Origin: RUG334 sp045599645
Lineage (GTDB): Bacteria > Muiribacteriota > Ozemobacteria > Ozemobacterales > Ozemobacteraceae
Reading direction: 5' to 3'
Length of the DNA stretch: 64,000 bases
NCBI GenBank assembly: GCA_045599645.1
Contig: JAZRWI010000004.1
Span: forward strand, 124,001-188,000
Each line of letters begins with the position of its first letter. The first letter of the stretch is position 1. Position numbers and translations under genes: made by a program. The notes beneath the pieces were generated by a model. It saw only the letters and a program-made list of their open reading frames with translations, did no database searches and was not told where the DNA came from. This document shows positions 16,550-25,296 of the stretch, piece by piece.

Positions 16550-18157
16550 TTATTTTCGTTCTCTTAATTCTCGACGGAGAATTTTTCCTACAGAGCTTTT
16601 TGGAAGAGCGTCCATAAATTCGATATGTCTAGGAACCTTATAATTTGCCAATCTTTCTCTACAGAATGAAGCTATATCCTTCTCTGTTAGATTAGCTCCG
16701 GGAGTCTTTACGATATATGCTTTAACATCTTCCCCGCGAAGGTCATTATTAACACCTACTACACAAGCTTCAGCGATTAACGGATGCTGATAAAGGACTT
16801 CTTCAACTTCTCTGGGATAGACATTAAAACCACCGCAAATAATTAAGTCCTTCTTTCTGTCCGTAATGAAGAAATAGCCATCTTCATCACAATATGCAAT
16901 ATCACCTGTATGTAACCAGCCATCAGTCAAAACTTCTTTTGAAGCGGCAGGATTTTTGTAATAGCCCTTCATAACCTGCGGACCGCGTATGCATAATTCA
17001 CCATTCTTCCCTACTTCGAGTTCTTTAATACCATATTCAACATCAACAATTTTGGCGTCAGTTGAAACAAGTGGGAAACCAATGGAACCGAATTTTCTCT
17101 TTTCGGCTGATATCGGTGAAAGATGAGTAACAGGTGAAGCTTCACTAAGACCATAGCCTTCTACAATAACAGCCCCAGTTCTATCTTCAAAGTTTTTCAT
17201 TAAAGCAACCGGCAACGGAGCAGAACCAGAAATAACAAGCTTAACACTTGAAATATCATAGCTGTCGATATCCTTCTGAGTAAGACAGGCACTGAATATT
17301 GAAGGAGCAGAAGCCATTGCTGTTATCTTTTCAGACATAAGAAGATTAAGGAGGGAATGAGCAGTAAATCTTATAAGCGGTGCCATTAAAGCGCCAATGA
17401 GTATAGGATATATTACGGTAAGCTGTAATCCATAGACATGGAAATAAGGTAATACACCAACAAACCTTTCATTCCCATCTTGCAAAAGAGTCTTAAATTG
17501 TTCTTTTAGCATGTATGCATTACTGGAAACATTTTTGTGAGTAAGCATGCAGCCCTTGGAAATACCGGTTGTGCCGCCAGTATACTGAAGAACAGCCAGG
17601 TCTTCATCTGGATTAATGTTTTTACAGATATATCCCCTATTCTCTACAAGTAATTCATTCCAGGATAAAATCTTATTGTTGTATTCAATAGGGGTATCTG
17701 AAGTATTAACAACGAAAACAAACTTTAACTGTGTCTGATCCATAATGTTAATTACTTTTGCGGCATTAACATCAGTTGTAATAATAGCCTTCGAATCAGA
17801 ATCAGCAATCTGATGAATCAATTCTCTTTCTGAATAAGCCGGATTTGTCATAACAGCAACAAGTCCTGCTCTTTCAACACTCCAGAAAGATAATATTGTT
17901 TCTGGCAAATTAGGAAGATGAACACAGACTTTATCCTGCCTGTCGAGCCCGAAAAGCTTCAGGTTACCTGCTATAACTGCTGTCTGTTTTCCAAAATCTC
18001 TGTAAGATAAAATATAGTCTTTATACTTTATCGCTATCTTTTCTGGAAAGCTTTTAACAGCATTGTCTAATATCTGCGGCAGGCTAAGCTCAACCAAAGA
18101 GAAATCAATCTCTGGGTTGGTTTCTTTTTCATATTTATTTAGCCAGATTTTATCCAT
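16550..18157 (-). CDS. AMP-forming acyl-CoA ligase (FadD/4CL type)
   Basis: This is a 535-residue adenylate-forming ligase. The P-loop signature Y-T-G-G-T-T-G-I-S-K-G, the Y-G-L-S-E-A-S-P motif, the hinge T-G-D-x-x-x-x-D-E-D-G-Y-F-F-I-T-D-R and the catalytic Lys in P-K-S-S-V-G-K-I-L-R-R are all present. It should activate a carboxylic acid, probably a fatty acid, to acyl-CoA via acyl-AMP in the cytoplasm. It has AAGGA seven bases before the ATG. It is divergent from oleA with a 262-base gap, so it may supply acyl-CoA for OleA. The C-terminal P-K-S-S-V-G-K ending points to FadD/4-coumarate ligase and away from the beta-lactone synthetase OleC. Confidence 0.88.
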   Translation of the reverse strand: MDKIWLNKYEKETNPEIDFSLVELSLPQILDNAVKSFPEKIAIKYKDYILSYRDFGKQTAVIAGNLKLFGLDRQDKVCVHLPNLPETILSFWSVERAGLVAVMTNPAYSERELIHQIADSDSKAIITTDVNAAKVINIMDQTQLKFVFVVNTSDTPIEYNNKILSWNELLVENRGYICKNINPDEDLAVLQYTGGTTGISKGCMLTHKNVSSNAYMLKEQFKTLLQDGNERFVGVLPYFHVYGLQLTVIYPILIGALMAPLIRFTAHSLLNLLMSEKITAMASAPSIFSACLTQKDIDSYDISSVKLVISGSAPLPVALMKNFEDRTGAVIVEGYGLSEASPVTHLSPISAEKRKFGSIGFPLVSTDAKIVDVEYGIKELEVGKNGELCIRGPQVMKGYYKNPAASKEVLTDGWLHTGDIAYCDEDGYFFITDRKKDLIICGGFNVYPREVEEVLYQHPLIAEACVVGVNNDLRGEDVKAYIVKTPGANLTEKDIASFCRERLANYKVPRHIEFMDALPKSSVGKILRRELRERK

Positions 18158-18369
18158 ACAAAGTTCCTTAAGGTAGACTATTTATAACATGTTCAAATTG
18201 AGTGAGTCAATTAAGATTTATTTTTTCTGCTTATTTCCTTGAAAAGAATCTTACATTACCTTAATTTTCGAATGTTTATTATCAGGTAACTAAATAATTC
18301 GTTACGACATTAGATACACATTAGGCATTAAGGGCATTTGAGGGCATTTGAGGACTTCATAGAAATTAA

Positions 18370-18398
18370 TTGCTTAATTGTAGTTAATTTGATATAAT
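18370..18398 (+). promoter_or_regulatory. Promoter for oleA-oleB
   Basis: TTGCTT (18370-18375) and TATAAT (18393-18398) are 17 bases apart, upstream of the oleA ATG at 18420. The leader would be only about 15 bases and includes AAGG. Confidence 0.65.
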
Positions 18399-18419
18399 TT
18401 TTGCACTAAGGCAATCATC

Positions 18420-19460
18420 ATGAAATTTTCACGCGTATTTTTAGAAGCTATCGGTTACGAACTGCCCAAGCAAACCATTACTTCAAAGTGGATTGAAGAG
18501 CAGTTGGCTCCGTTGTATAGAAAAATACATTTCCAACCAGGAACTCTTGAAGCCTTAACTGGTGTCAAAGAACGCAGATGGTGGGATGCAGGCCATGTTA
18601 ATGCAGTCGAAGCTGCCAAAGCAGCAAAGAAGGCATTAGCAAAAACTGATGTACCGCCGGAAGACATTGGTGCCGTAGTATACGGTTCTGTCTGCAGAGA
18701 TAACTTTGAACCAGCCACAGCATGCCAGGTTGCTGCTGGACTAAAAGTACGCCCTGATACAATAATTCATGACGTTACAAACGCTTGCCTTGGAACAATG
18801 ACCGCAATAATAGACGTTGCCAACCGCATAGAACTTGGTCAGATAAAAGCTGGCATCGTAGTAGCATGTGAAACAGCAAGAGATATCACTCAAATCATGA
18901 TTCAACGCATGATAGAGGAAGGTACAACCGAATATTTCCGTGAAGCTATGGCTACTATGACTGGTGGTTCTGGTGCTGTAGGCATTGTCTTGACCGACGG
19001 TTCCTATGAAGAGGACAAACCCAGACTTGTTGGCGGAGTTACAATGGGTGCTCCTGAGCATTATGAAATGTGCCGCTGGGGCGTTGATAAGCGAGTACCA
19101 GCCCGTGCACCTCAAATGATGGAAACCAATGCCATCGGTATGCTCAGACACGGCGGCGAACTCATCCGCAAGGTTGGCGACGCATTCTTCAGAGAACTTA
19201 ATTGGACACGTGATCAGCTAGACAAGATAATTTCACATCAGGTTGCAGCTTCAAACCGTGATGCTATTCTTGCTAATCTCGGTCTAACCAAAGATAAGGA
19301 TTTTTCAACTTTCCCCTTCTTAGGGAATATGGGAACAGTTTCCCTGCCTGTTACAGCTGCTATTGCTGAAGAACGTGGCATTCTTGAAAGAGGTCAGAAG
19401 GTAGGCTTTATCGGTATCGGCAGTGGTCTAAATTCAATGATGCTAGGCTGGGAATGGTAA
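18420..19460 (+). CDS. oleA: OleA-like thiolase-fold acyl-CoA condensing enzyme
   Basis: The protein has 346 residues with the thiolase fold of the FabH/OleA group. Catalytic Cys123 lies in V-T-N-A-C-L-G-T, and Glu97 in F-E-P-A-T-A-C is exactly 26 residues before it, the spacing of the OleA catalytic Glu and Cys. His273 (S-H-Q-V-A-A-S-N-R) and Asn303 (L-G-N-M-G-T-V) complete the site with the OleA spacing of 30. OleA joins two fatty acyl-CoAs head to head into a beta-keto acid, the first step of long-chain olefin synthesis. FabH (KAS III) is the alternative, but the Glu97 feature favours OleA. It is followed by oleB after three bases. Confidence 0.87.
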   Translation: MKFSRVFLEAIGYELPKQTITSKWIEEQLAPLYRKIHFQPGTLEALTGVKERRWWDAGHVNAVEAAKAAKKALAKTDVPPEDIGAVVYGSVCRDNFEPATACQVAAGLKVRPDTIIHDVTNACLGTMTAIIDVANRIELGQIKAGIVVACETARDITQIMIQRMIEEGTTEYFREAMATMTGGSGAVGIVLTDGSYEEDKPRLVGGVTMGAPEHYEMCRWGVDKRVPARAPQMMETNAIGMLRHGGELIRKVGDAFFRELNWTRDQLDKIISHQVAASNRDAILANLGLTKDKDFSTFPFLGNMGTVSLPVTAAIAEERGILERGQKVGFIGIGSGLNSMMLGWEW

Positions 19461-19463
19461 TTT

Positions 19464-20348
19464 ATGGCTTTTGACAAGCAGCTTTATAAAGAAGAATATC
19501 CTTTCGAAAGTCATTATTTTACTCAACCCTCCGGCCTTAAGCAGCATTATCTCGATGAAGGAGCCGGAACCCCATTTTTGATGGTTCACGGCAACCCCTC
19601 ATGGTCTTTCTTATATCGCGACATGGTAAAAGCCTTTAAAGGCACACATCGTTGCATAGTTCCAGATCATATTGGCTGTGGTCTTTCAGACAAACCATTA
19701 AAAGGACAATATCCATTTACTTTAAAGGAACGAATAGACGACCTGGAACGTTTAATAGAAAGTCTTAATCTGACAGAACCCATTAATCTTGCCATCCATG
19801 ATTGGGGCGGAGCCATTGGTATGGGCTACGCAGCCAGACATCCTGACAAAATCAATAAAATAGTTGTTTTAAATACAGCTTGTTTCGGTTTGCCGGCAGA
19901 CAGTCCTTTTCCAAAAGCAATATGGGCATTCAGACACACTAAGCTAGGTGAACTTTTCAATTATTACTTTAATGCATTTTCTTTCATCGCCAGCTGGACA
20001 TGCTCTGTTAAAGGAATGAGCCGAAAAATCAGACATGGCTTCAGAGCACCATACGATACAGTAGCCCATAGAACAGCTACAAGTGAATTTGTATTGGATA
20101 TACCTCTGCAGGCTGGTGACCGCTCATGGGACGAACTGAAGAAGCTGGAAGCAGGCCTTGCCAATCTTCAGGAAAAGCCAATGATTATCTGCTATGGCAG
20201 AAGAGATTTTTGTTTCAACCGTTATTTCTTTAATGAATGGAAGAGACGCTTCCCGAATGCCGAATGCCATACTTTCAATGCAGGGCACTACACCTTAGAA
20301 GACGCAGGGCCAGAAATTTTTAACTTGGTTCACGATTTCTTAAAGTAA
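19464..20348 (+). CDS. oleB: OleB-like alpha/beta hydrolase (beta-lactone decarboxylase)
   Basis: This is a 294-residue alpha/beta hydrolase of the haloalkane-dehalogenase/OleB group. The nucleophile is Asp113 in I-H-D-W-G-G, the acid is near Asp248 (Y-G-R-R-D-F-C-F) and the base is His275 (N-A-G-H-Y-T-L-E-D). The oxyanion segment is H-G-N-P-S-W-S. In the Ole pathway OleB removes CO2 from the beta-lactone made by OleC, giving a cis-alkene. It is translated three bases after oleA, which strongly supports the OleB call over a true dehalogenase. The usual oleC and oleD do not follow; the large repeat array starts 12 bases after the stop. Confidence 0.87.
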   Translation: MAFDKQLYKEEYPFESHYFTQPSGLKQHYLDEGAGTPFLMVHGNPSWSFLYRDMVKAFKGTHRCIVPDHIGCGLSDKPLKGQYPFTLKERIDDLERLIESLNLTEPINLAIHDWGGAIGMGYAARHPDKINKIVVLNTACFGLPADSPFPKAIWAFRHTKLGELFNYYFNAFSFIASWTCSVKGMSRKIRHGFRAPYDTVAHRTATSEFVLDIPLQAGDRSWDELKKLEAGLANLQEKPMIICYGRRDFCFNRYFFNEWKRRFPNAECHTFNAGHYTLEDAGPEIFNLVHDFLK

Positions 20349-20360
20349 TCTACTACTGAT

Positions 20361-20700
20361 TAATTCATAATTCATAATTCATAATGCATAATTCATAATT
20401 CATAATGCATAATTCATAATGCATAATTCATAATGCATAATTCATAATGCATAATGCATAATTCATAATTCATAATGCATAATGCATAATTCATAATTCA
20501 TAATGCATAATTCATAATTCATAATGCATAATTCATAATGCAGAATGCAGAATTCATAATGCATAATGCATAATTCATAATGCATAATGCATAATTCATA
20601 ATTCAGAATTGATTGATAGATTGGGTTTGGTGCTGCTTCGACCAACTTAGTGCCAATACTGGAATTGAGAATGGAGAATGGAGAATGGAGAATTTTCTCG
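20361..20700. repeat. Composite repeat: CATAATK heptamer array, linker, GAATGGA array
   Basis: About 35 heptamers, CATAATT or CATAATG (some CAGAATK), run from 20363 to about 20610. A linker of roughly 50 bases containing GTGCTGCTT and TTAGTGCCAAT follows, then GAATGGA heptamers (20660-20690) and CTCGG. The same order, with a similar linker, recurs at 42855-43118. It begins directly after oleB. Open frames inside it are artefacts of the 7-base period. Confidence 0.9.
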
Positions 20701-20800
20701 GCCAAAAGCTAATAGCCAACAGCTAAAAGCGGTTGTTTTTCTCGGCTGAAAGCTGAGGGCTGCCAACTGTTAGCGGCGGCTGTTTTTTTCTCGGCGCAGC
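20701..20800. repeat. Degenerate AGCTA heptamer and CTCGGC-flanked repeats
   Basis: Units such as AAAGCTA, ATAGCCA, ACAGCTA and AAAGCGG repeat every seven bases, separated by three CTCGGC blocks that follow T-runs. A reverse-complement relative lies at 23925-23955 (ending TTGGCCGAG). These units resemble the RAAGCTR array near 5.5 kb. Confidence 0.7.
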
Positions 20801-20801
20801 C

Positions 20802-20830
20802 TTTACGGTAGCTAGGTTTTGTGGTATAAT
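20802..20830 (+). promoter_or_regulatory. Promoter for the secreted-protein cluster
   Basis: TTTACG (20802-20807) and TATAAT (20825-20830) are spaced by 17 bases, just before the gene at 20854 with its GGGGG ribosome binding site. Confidence 0.6.
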
Positions 20831-20853
20831 TATACAACTTCGGGGGTAAAATT

Positions 20854-21438
20854 ATGAAATTGAGAAAATTGTCCATAGCTTTATTGATTGCTTCTGCTAT
20901 TTCCAGCAGTGTTTTTGCTGCAGGTCCAACAAAGCATGATTTTGGCGATGTAGACTTCGGATATACAGTTGATCAGGTTAAAACAGCTGCAAAGAACTGC
21001 ACCCTTTCACTCGATAGCGGTGATGAAATGATTTTCACTGAAATTTCTGGTGACACTCGTTCTCAGAATATGTATTGCTTTGAAGACAACAAACTTGTTG
21101 GCGCTCTCAACAATATCGTTACTGATCATGCCAGCCTTAAAGATTATTTCAAGGATTTTGCTACAGTAGACGGATACTTCAAAGAACTTTACGGTAATCC
21201 AACAGAAGAAATCATCACAACTGATGATGAAGCTATCCTCAAAGACTATGACAAGCTCATGGCTGCTGTTAAATCAGGCGAAGTTATGTGCTGCACAATC
21301 TGGAAAAAGAACAAATACACAATTACTCACATTCTTTCTAACGAACTTCCAATAGATGAAATGGATTCTGATGTAAAGAAAGTATTGAAACCAAGTAAGA
21401 TTGCTCATTTCGTTCTTGGTGAAATCGCTGGCAGATAA
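20854..21438 (+). CDS. Secreted protein of unknown function
   Basis: The protein has 194 residues with a clear signal peptide (1-22, ending V-F-A-A). The mature part starts with D-F-G-D-V-D-F-G-Y-T-V-D-Q-V-K, a pattern like small periplasmic proteins whose first domain recognises 'F-G-x-T-x-x-x-V'. It has four Cys (in N-C-T-L, Y-C-F and M-C-C-T). I do not recognise a family. It is the first of three co-directional genes for exported proteins. A perfect palindrome overlaps its stop codon and may reduce transcription of the next gene. Confidence 0.8.
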   Translation: MKLRKLSIALLIASAISSSVFAAGPTKHDFGDVDFGYTVDQVKTAAKNCTLSLDSGDEMIFTEISGDTRSQNMYCFEDNKLVGALNNIVTDHASLKDYFKDFATVDGYFKELYGNPTEEIITTDDEAILKDYDKLMAAVKSGEVMCCTIWKKNKYTITHILSNELPIDEMDSDVKKVLKPSKIAHFVLGEIAGR

Positions 21439-21457
21439 AAGTTTATATAAACTTTTA
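21436..21457 (+). terminator. Perfect 22-base palindrome at the stop codon, possible attenuator
   Basis: The arms TAAAAGTTTAT and ATAAACTTTTA are perfect reverse complements with no loop, the left arm starts in the stop codon, and TATTTATT follows. It is AT-rich and probably a weak or partial terminator. Confidence 0.4.
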
Positions 21458-21493
21458 TATTTATTCCCGTCATTAACCTAAGAGAGGTAAATA

Positions 21494-22516
21494 ATGTTAA
21501 AGAAAAGCTTAGCCCTTGGTATTTGTTTGTTAGCAGCAAACAGTGTATATGCCATGGATTCTGACAAATTCAACCAGGCTCTTGATACCTATGCAAATGC
21601 ATTGTCACAGACAGCTTATTATGGTGAAGAATGTAAGGCCACTGGCAATTACGAATTATATGAAAATGCCTTGAATCGTGCTGATTCAACAGCAAATCTT
21701 CTTGTTACCATGATTAACGGTATTTCATCTCAGACTGAAATTGATGCTACCGCTAACCTTATTGATCAGTTTGCAAAAGCTGCAGATTTGAATAAGGAAG
21801 CTGCTAATGAAGCAAGAAAGATGCTTAAAGTAAGAGCTAATTACCTGGCTACTACAGAAAATAATCAAGAACCAATCAGCATGAACGTTTCCAGAAGTCA
21901 GGCTCCGGCAACTCCCAAGCAGATGATGAAGAGCCACCAGAAACGTCTTATTACAATTGAAACTCCTGAAGCAGAAGCTGTAATAGTTCTTGAAGATACA
22001 AGCAAAAACAGACGTGTTAACAATCTTGAACAGATACTCAAGAGACATGGCTGCAAAATATTAGCTTCCTATCAGAATGAAGGTAAAGGCGATGATAAAT
22101 ATTGCTACTATTTCTCTGGAAGAAAATATGTCATCGACGCACTTCTCTGTCATTACAACGGCACACTTGTTGAATCAGACCTCAAAGCTATTGTAAAGAT
22201 TACTACTGGTGGATTCTGGGGTGGCAAAAAGAATCACGTATTCACTGTAGCTCCAAAGCGCAGCAACAAGAACATCATGGGTGAACTCGGCTGGTATAAA
22301 TCTGTTATTCAACATGACCCGATTAAATATTTTTCAGAAAATTCTTATGAAGAGCTTACCAGCATTGCTTCTAAGGAAAAGGTTGCCGGCGTAGATAAGC
22401 TTTTATTTAAGAACGCCAAGGTTGAAATCTGGGTGGCAGCTTCTAACAATACTGAAAACGAAGCTATTTACCATGAAAAGCTCGAATTGGGCGACATCTA
22501 CATAGATGCCAAGTAA
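21494..22516 (+). CDS. Secreted protein of unknown function
   Basis: The protein has 340 residues with a signal peptide (1-20, ending V-Y-A-M). The first half (21-140) looks helical with conserved small residues; the second half (about 150-335) is mixed and contains V-I-V-L-E-D-T and the Gly-rich T-T-G-G-F-W-G-G-K-K. I do not recognise a domain. AGAGAGG precedes the ATG. The next gene starts 18 bases after its stop, so the two are probably co-transcribed and act in the same envelope process, which is inference. Confidence 0.8.
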   Translation: MLKKSLALGICLLAANSVYAMDSDKFNQALDTYANALSQTAYYGEECKATGNYELYENALNRADSTANLLVTMINGISSQTEIDATANLIDQFAKAADLNKEAANEARKMLKVRANYLATTENNQEPISMNVSRSQAPATPKQMMKSHQKRLITIETPEAEAVIVLEDTSKNRRVNNLEQILKRHGCKILASYQNEGKGDDKYCYYFSGRKYVIDALLCHYNGTLVESDLKAIVKITTGGFWGGKKNHVFTVAPKRSNKNIMGELGWYKSVIQHDPIKYFSENSYEELTSIASKEKVAGVDKLLFKNAKVEIWVAASNNTENEAIYHEKLELGDIYIDAK

Positions 22517-22534
22517 TAACGGAAGGTGTATAAA

Positions 22535-23851
22535 ATGATGAATAAAAATATTATTAGAACAGCATTGGCCATTTCGTTATTTGCTATGAATGCAGGTAAT
22601 GCAGCTACAACATCAGATGTAAACGCTTTAGAAAAAGAATTCATCGCTGTTGAAAATCAGCTCATTACTCCTGAACTTCGTCTTGATGATCTTCAAAAAG
22701 AACGTTCACAGTATGATGGATTCAGCGGTTGGTTTAAGGGCAGCACCAAAAAAGCTCTTGATGCAGAAATCGAAAAGAATGAAGCTGAAGCAAAGACTCT
22801 CGGTGATACCTTAACAAAGCTCAATAAAGAAATTCAGGCAAAGGTTTATGATGTAGCCCTCAGCTATGAAAAGAATGGCAACTATGATAAGGCCATTGAA
22901 TTCTATATGAAGGTTACAAACCAGAATGACAATGTAAAAGAACGCATAGCAGCCTGCTACAAAGGCAAAAAAGACTATATGTCTGCAATTAAATGGCTTA
23001 TGTCTATGAAGCGCGCTGATTCAGTTCTTCTTGAAATTTCAGATTGTTATTTCCTGGCTGGTCGTAATAAAGAAACCATTAACTGGTTGTTTGAAGTTCT
23101 TGAACCATATGATGGCAATTCAGCTGAAGCTGAAGCACTCAAACAGATTGAAGCAAGAAAATATTCCGGTCTGAAATCTGATTATCCAGAATTTTATCAG
23201 AGACTTTCAAACGTCTATTTGAAAAAAGCTCTGAAAGAAAGTTCTAACAGTACATCAAAGGCTAATGCTTCTTACAGAAAAGCAGTAGATCTTCTCGTTG
23301 AAGATACTGGCAAATCTGCTACCGAAGTTAGTCTTATGATTGTTTCTGATTATCAGACAAATTATACAACTGCGCTCGAAATTCTGAGACGTCAGACTGA
23401 CGCAGCAGAACGTAACTATAAAGATAAGCTTCATGACGCTGAAGATGAAATCCATGATGCAAAGCACAGACTTGAAAGAGCCCGTGGCGAAGCTGAAAGA
23501 CATTATGAACGTCAGTTAAAAACTGCTCATGACAATATCAGAAAAGCTGAAGAACACTTAAGAACTGTTCAGAGCAATCCAAATGCTACACCAGCAGAAA
23601 AGAACGCTGCTAATAGCAAGGTTGCTGATGCACGCAGAAATCTCGATAAACTTACTCATGACCGTATGAAGGTAATCATGGATTACATGAGACCATATGA
23701 ACGCCGTCTGAAAGAAGCAATCGAAGAAAAAGAAAAGATTGAAAGAAACAAAGACAATATAATCAATGATTATATTGCTCCATACAAGAAGGATGTTGCT
23801 GAAACAAAGCGCTTGTTGGCTTTAATCAAAGATTTTCATAAAACAATCTGA
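22535..23851 (+). CDS. Secreted protein with TPR-like and coiled-coil regions
   Basis: The start is at 22535, with GGAAGG eight bases upstream; an upstream GTG at 22526 sits inside that ribosome binding site and is less likely. The protein of about 438 residues has a signal peptide (to about residue 23), a coiled coil (30-90) and TPR-like helices (about 100-250, containing A-L-S-Y-E-K-N-G-N-Y-D-K-A-I). A long, highly charged coiled coil follows (about 280-400, rich in D-A-E, R-A-R-G-E-A-E and R-N-L-D-K). The overall layout suggests a periplasmic scaffold. No specific family is recognised. It ends the three-gene cluster before a strong terminator. Confidence 0.8.
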   Translation: MMNKNIIRTALAISLFAMNAGNAATTSDVNALEKEFIAVENQLITPELRLDDLQKERSQYDGFSGWFKGSTKKALDAEIEKNEAEAKTLGDTLTKLNKEIQAKVYDVALSYEKNGNYDKAIEFYMKVTNQNDNVKERIAACYKGKKDYMSAIKWLMSMKRADSVLLEISDCYFLAGRNKETINWLFEVLEPYDGNSAEAEALKQIEARKYSGLKSDYPEFYQRLSNVYLKKALKESSNSTSKANASYRKAVDLLVEDTGKSATEVSLMIVSDYQTNYTTALEILRRQTDAAERNYKDKLHDAEDEIHDAKHRLERARGEAERHYERQLKTAHDNIRKAEEHLRTVQSNPNATPAEKNAANSKVADARRNLDKLTHDRMKVIMDYMRPYERRLKEAIEEKEKIERNKDNIINDYIAPYKKDVAETKRLLALIKDFHKTI

Positions 23852-23858
23852 TTAATGT

Positions 23859-23890
23859 AAAAAAAAGCGGGCTGATAGCCCGCTTTTTTT
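23859..23890 (+). terminator. Strong intrinsic terminator
   Basis: A-run, GCGGGCT (23867-23873), loop GAT, AGCCCGC (23877-23883), then seven T. It ends the secreted-protein cluster. Confidence 0.95.
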
Positions 23891-23924
23891 ATGCTTATTT
23901 AAATCGTTTATGCTTATTATGCTT

Positions 23925-24060
23925 TTAGCTTTTTGCTGTTAGCTATTGGCCGAGAAAAGACGGGGGCAAAGGCAAAAACCCTCCCTACCCTCCCTTAAAA
24001 AGGGAGGTTTTTAGGAGTGCACATCGGGATTTTTACAAATTTCTAGTTTTGGGACGGCCT
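23925..24060. repeat. Second copy of the dispersed CCCTCCCTACCC repeat, with AGCTA heptamers
   Basis: Heptamer-like units (TTTTAGC, TTTTTGC, TGTTAGC, TATTGGC) lead to GGCCGAG. Then 23977-24060 repeats the segment at 13279-13372 with only a few changes: CCCTCCCTACCCTCCCTT, the GGGAGG hairpin arm, ACATCGGGATTTTTACAAA and TCTAGTTT ending in GGGACGGCCT. Confidence 0.8.
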
Positions 24061-24076
24061 TTATGAAAGGGGGTAT

Positions 24077-24108
24077 AAAAAAAGCCGCCTCATAGAGGCG
24101 GCTTTTTT
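24077..24108 (-). terminator. Intrinsic terminator of the uridine phosphorylase gene
   Basis: GCCGCCTC (24084-24091) and GAGGCGGC (24095-24102) form an 8-bp GC stem with a 3-base loop, flanked by A-run and T-run, so it works on both strands. Confidence 0.95.
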
Positions 24109-24116
24109 GGATATTC

Positions 24117-24905
24117 TTAGATTTTGCCGGCTTTCTTGTCTTGTTCGATAAGATTGCGGATACCTTCTACAGCTACCTTGATAGCAAGTTCTGGATCATG
24201 AACCTGTGGATTCGGCAAGCCCTTCTTAGCTCTTTCCTGATTTGCGATAACCAGGAAGCAAGAACCACAGCGAACTCTCAAGAAGCTAGCTGCGATAAAC
24301 AGAGCTGCTGATTCCATTTCAGAAGCTAGACAACCAAGTCTGCACCAAGCCTGCCATTTATTCTGAAGCTGATAGCTTACTGGCATAACTTCTGGTTCAT
24401 GCTGACCAAAGAAAGAGTCTTTACACTGAACAACGCCAACGTGGTGATTAATCTTCATGTCTACAGCTGCTTTCTTAAGAGCTGTTGCAACTTCGAAGTC
24501 AGGAACTGCAGGATATTCAGCCGGAGCATATTCATGAGAAGTGCCTTCCATGCGAACTGCGCCTGTAGCAATAACTACGTCACCGCCCATTACATTTTCC
24601 TGCATACCACCGCAGGTACCCATTCTAATAAATGTGTGAGCACCACACTTAGAAAGTTCTTCAATTGCAATTGCTGCAGATGGACCACCAATACCGGTAG
24701 AAGTAACGCTTACCTTAACACCGTTCAAAGTACCTGTGAAAGTGACGTATTCACGATTGTCTGCAACCTGAACTGCATTTTCAAAATAAGCAGCAATCTT
24801 TGCACAGCGCTTTGGATCGCCAGGAAGAATTACATATTTACCGATGTCGTTTGGGCCAACCCCAGTATGATACTGTTTACCAGAACCTTCTGCATAGTCA
24901 ATCAT
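24117..24905 (-). CDS. udp: Uridine phosphorylase (nucleoside phosphorylase family)
   Basis: The protein has about 262 residues from the ATG at 24905, which has AAGGAGG upstream; an in-frame ATG at 24941 lies before that site and was rejected. The nucleoside phosphorylase pattern is visible: I-L-P-G-D-P-K-R near the N-terminus, the S-T-G-I-G-G-P-S-A-A-I segment, R-M-G-T-C-G-G and the E-M-E-S-A-A-L-F motif that binds the sugar. The enzyme splits uridine with phosphate to uracil and ribose-1-phosphate in the cytoplasm. The C-L-A-S-E-M-E-S segment and the long insert near Q-N-K-W-Q-A-W fit uridine phosphorylase better than purine types. Confidence 0.9.
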   Translation of the reverse strand: MIDYAEGSGKQYHTGVGPNDIGKYVILPGDPKRCAKIAAYFENAVQVADNREYVTFTGTLNGVKVSVTSTGIGGPSAAIAIEELSKCGAHTFIRMGTCGGMQENVMGGDVVIATGAVRMEGTSHEYAPAEYPAVPDFEVATALKKAAVDMKINHHVGVVQCKDSFFGQHEPEVMPVSYQLQNKWQAWCRLGCLASEMESAALFIAASFLRVRCGSCFLVIANQERAKKGLPNPQVHDPELAIKVAVEGIRNLIEQDKKAGKI

Positions 24906-24970
24906 TAAAAACCCCTCCTTGTTTAAATACCCTTTTATCATATACTACAAAGAATTTTAACGCAAGATAT

Positions 24971-25199
24971 TTAATGCATAATGCATAATTCATAATGCAT
25001 AATTTATTTTTATAGCAGTGGATGTATAAGTTTGATTCTATAGCCCTCATTCGTCACAGCTACGCTGTGCCACCTTCCCCCTAAAGGAGGAAGGCTAGGT
25101 CTGACAAGATTATTTAGGTGCCAAATATTGATTATATATCTTTTGTCTATTAGCTATTGGCCGTGAGCAAGCGGGTCGAATTCATAACTGGAAGCTAAT
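24971..25199. repeat. Short CATAATK array and hairpin repeat in the gap before the MATE gene
   Basis: Four to five CATAATK heptamers (24971-25003) are followed by a hairpin-rich unit at 25049-25100 (CACAGC-TAC-GCTGTG and CCTTCC..GGAAGG) related in layout to the block at 62.2-62.6 kb. TAGCTATTGGCCG then appears near 25150 and ACTGGAAGCTAA near 25186. No gene is seen in 24942-25281. Confidence 0.7.
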
Positions 25200-25296
25200 T
25201 CATTTTTTATACCTAGTTAAATCTTATAAAACAATCTTTACAGTGTAAAAGTTGACTTTTAGGCATTAAAGATTTATATGAATGCAGGCGAATAAA

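Noticed and set aside
16550..18157. OleC
   Set aside because: The C-terminal P-K-S-S-V-G-K-I-L-R-R ending and overall motifs match FadD/4CL ligases, and it is divergent from oleA-oleB instead of following them.
19464..20348. Haloalkane dehalogenase
   Set aside because: The fold and Asp nucleophile fit, but its tight coupling to oleA makes OleB the better call.
20361..20700. CRISPR array
   Set aside because: Units are 7 bases with no spacers, and no cas gene is present. The nuclease at 62683 resembles Cas4 only at the superfamily level.
20463..20705. Minus-strand open frame of about 80 codons inside the heptamer array
   Set aside because: It reads as a repeat of the same few residues because the 7-bp unit cycles through the frames; no ribosome binding site or coding signature.
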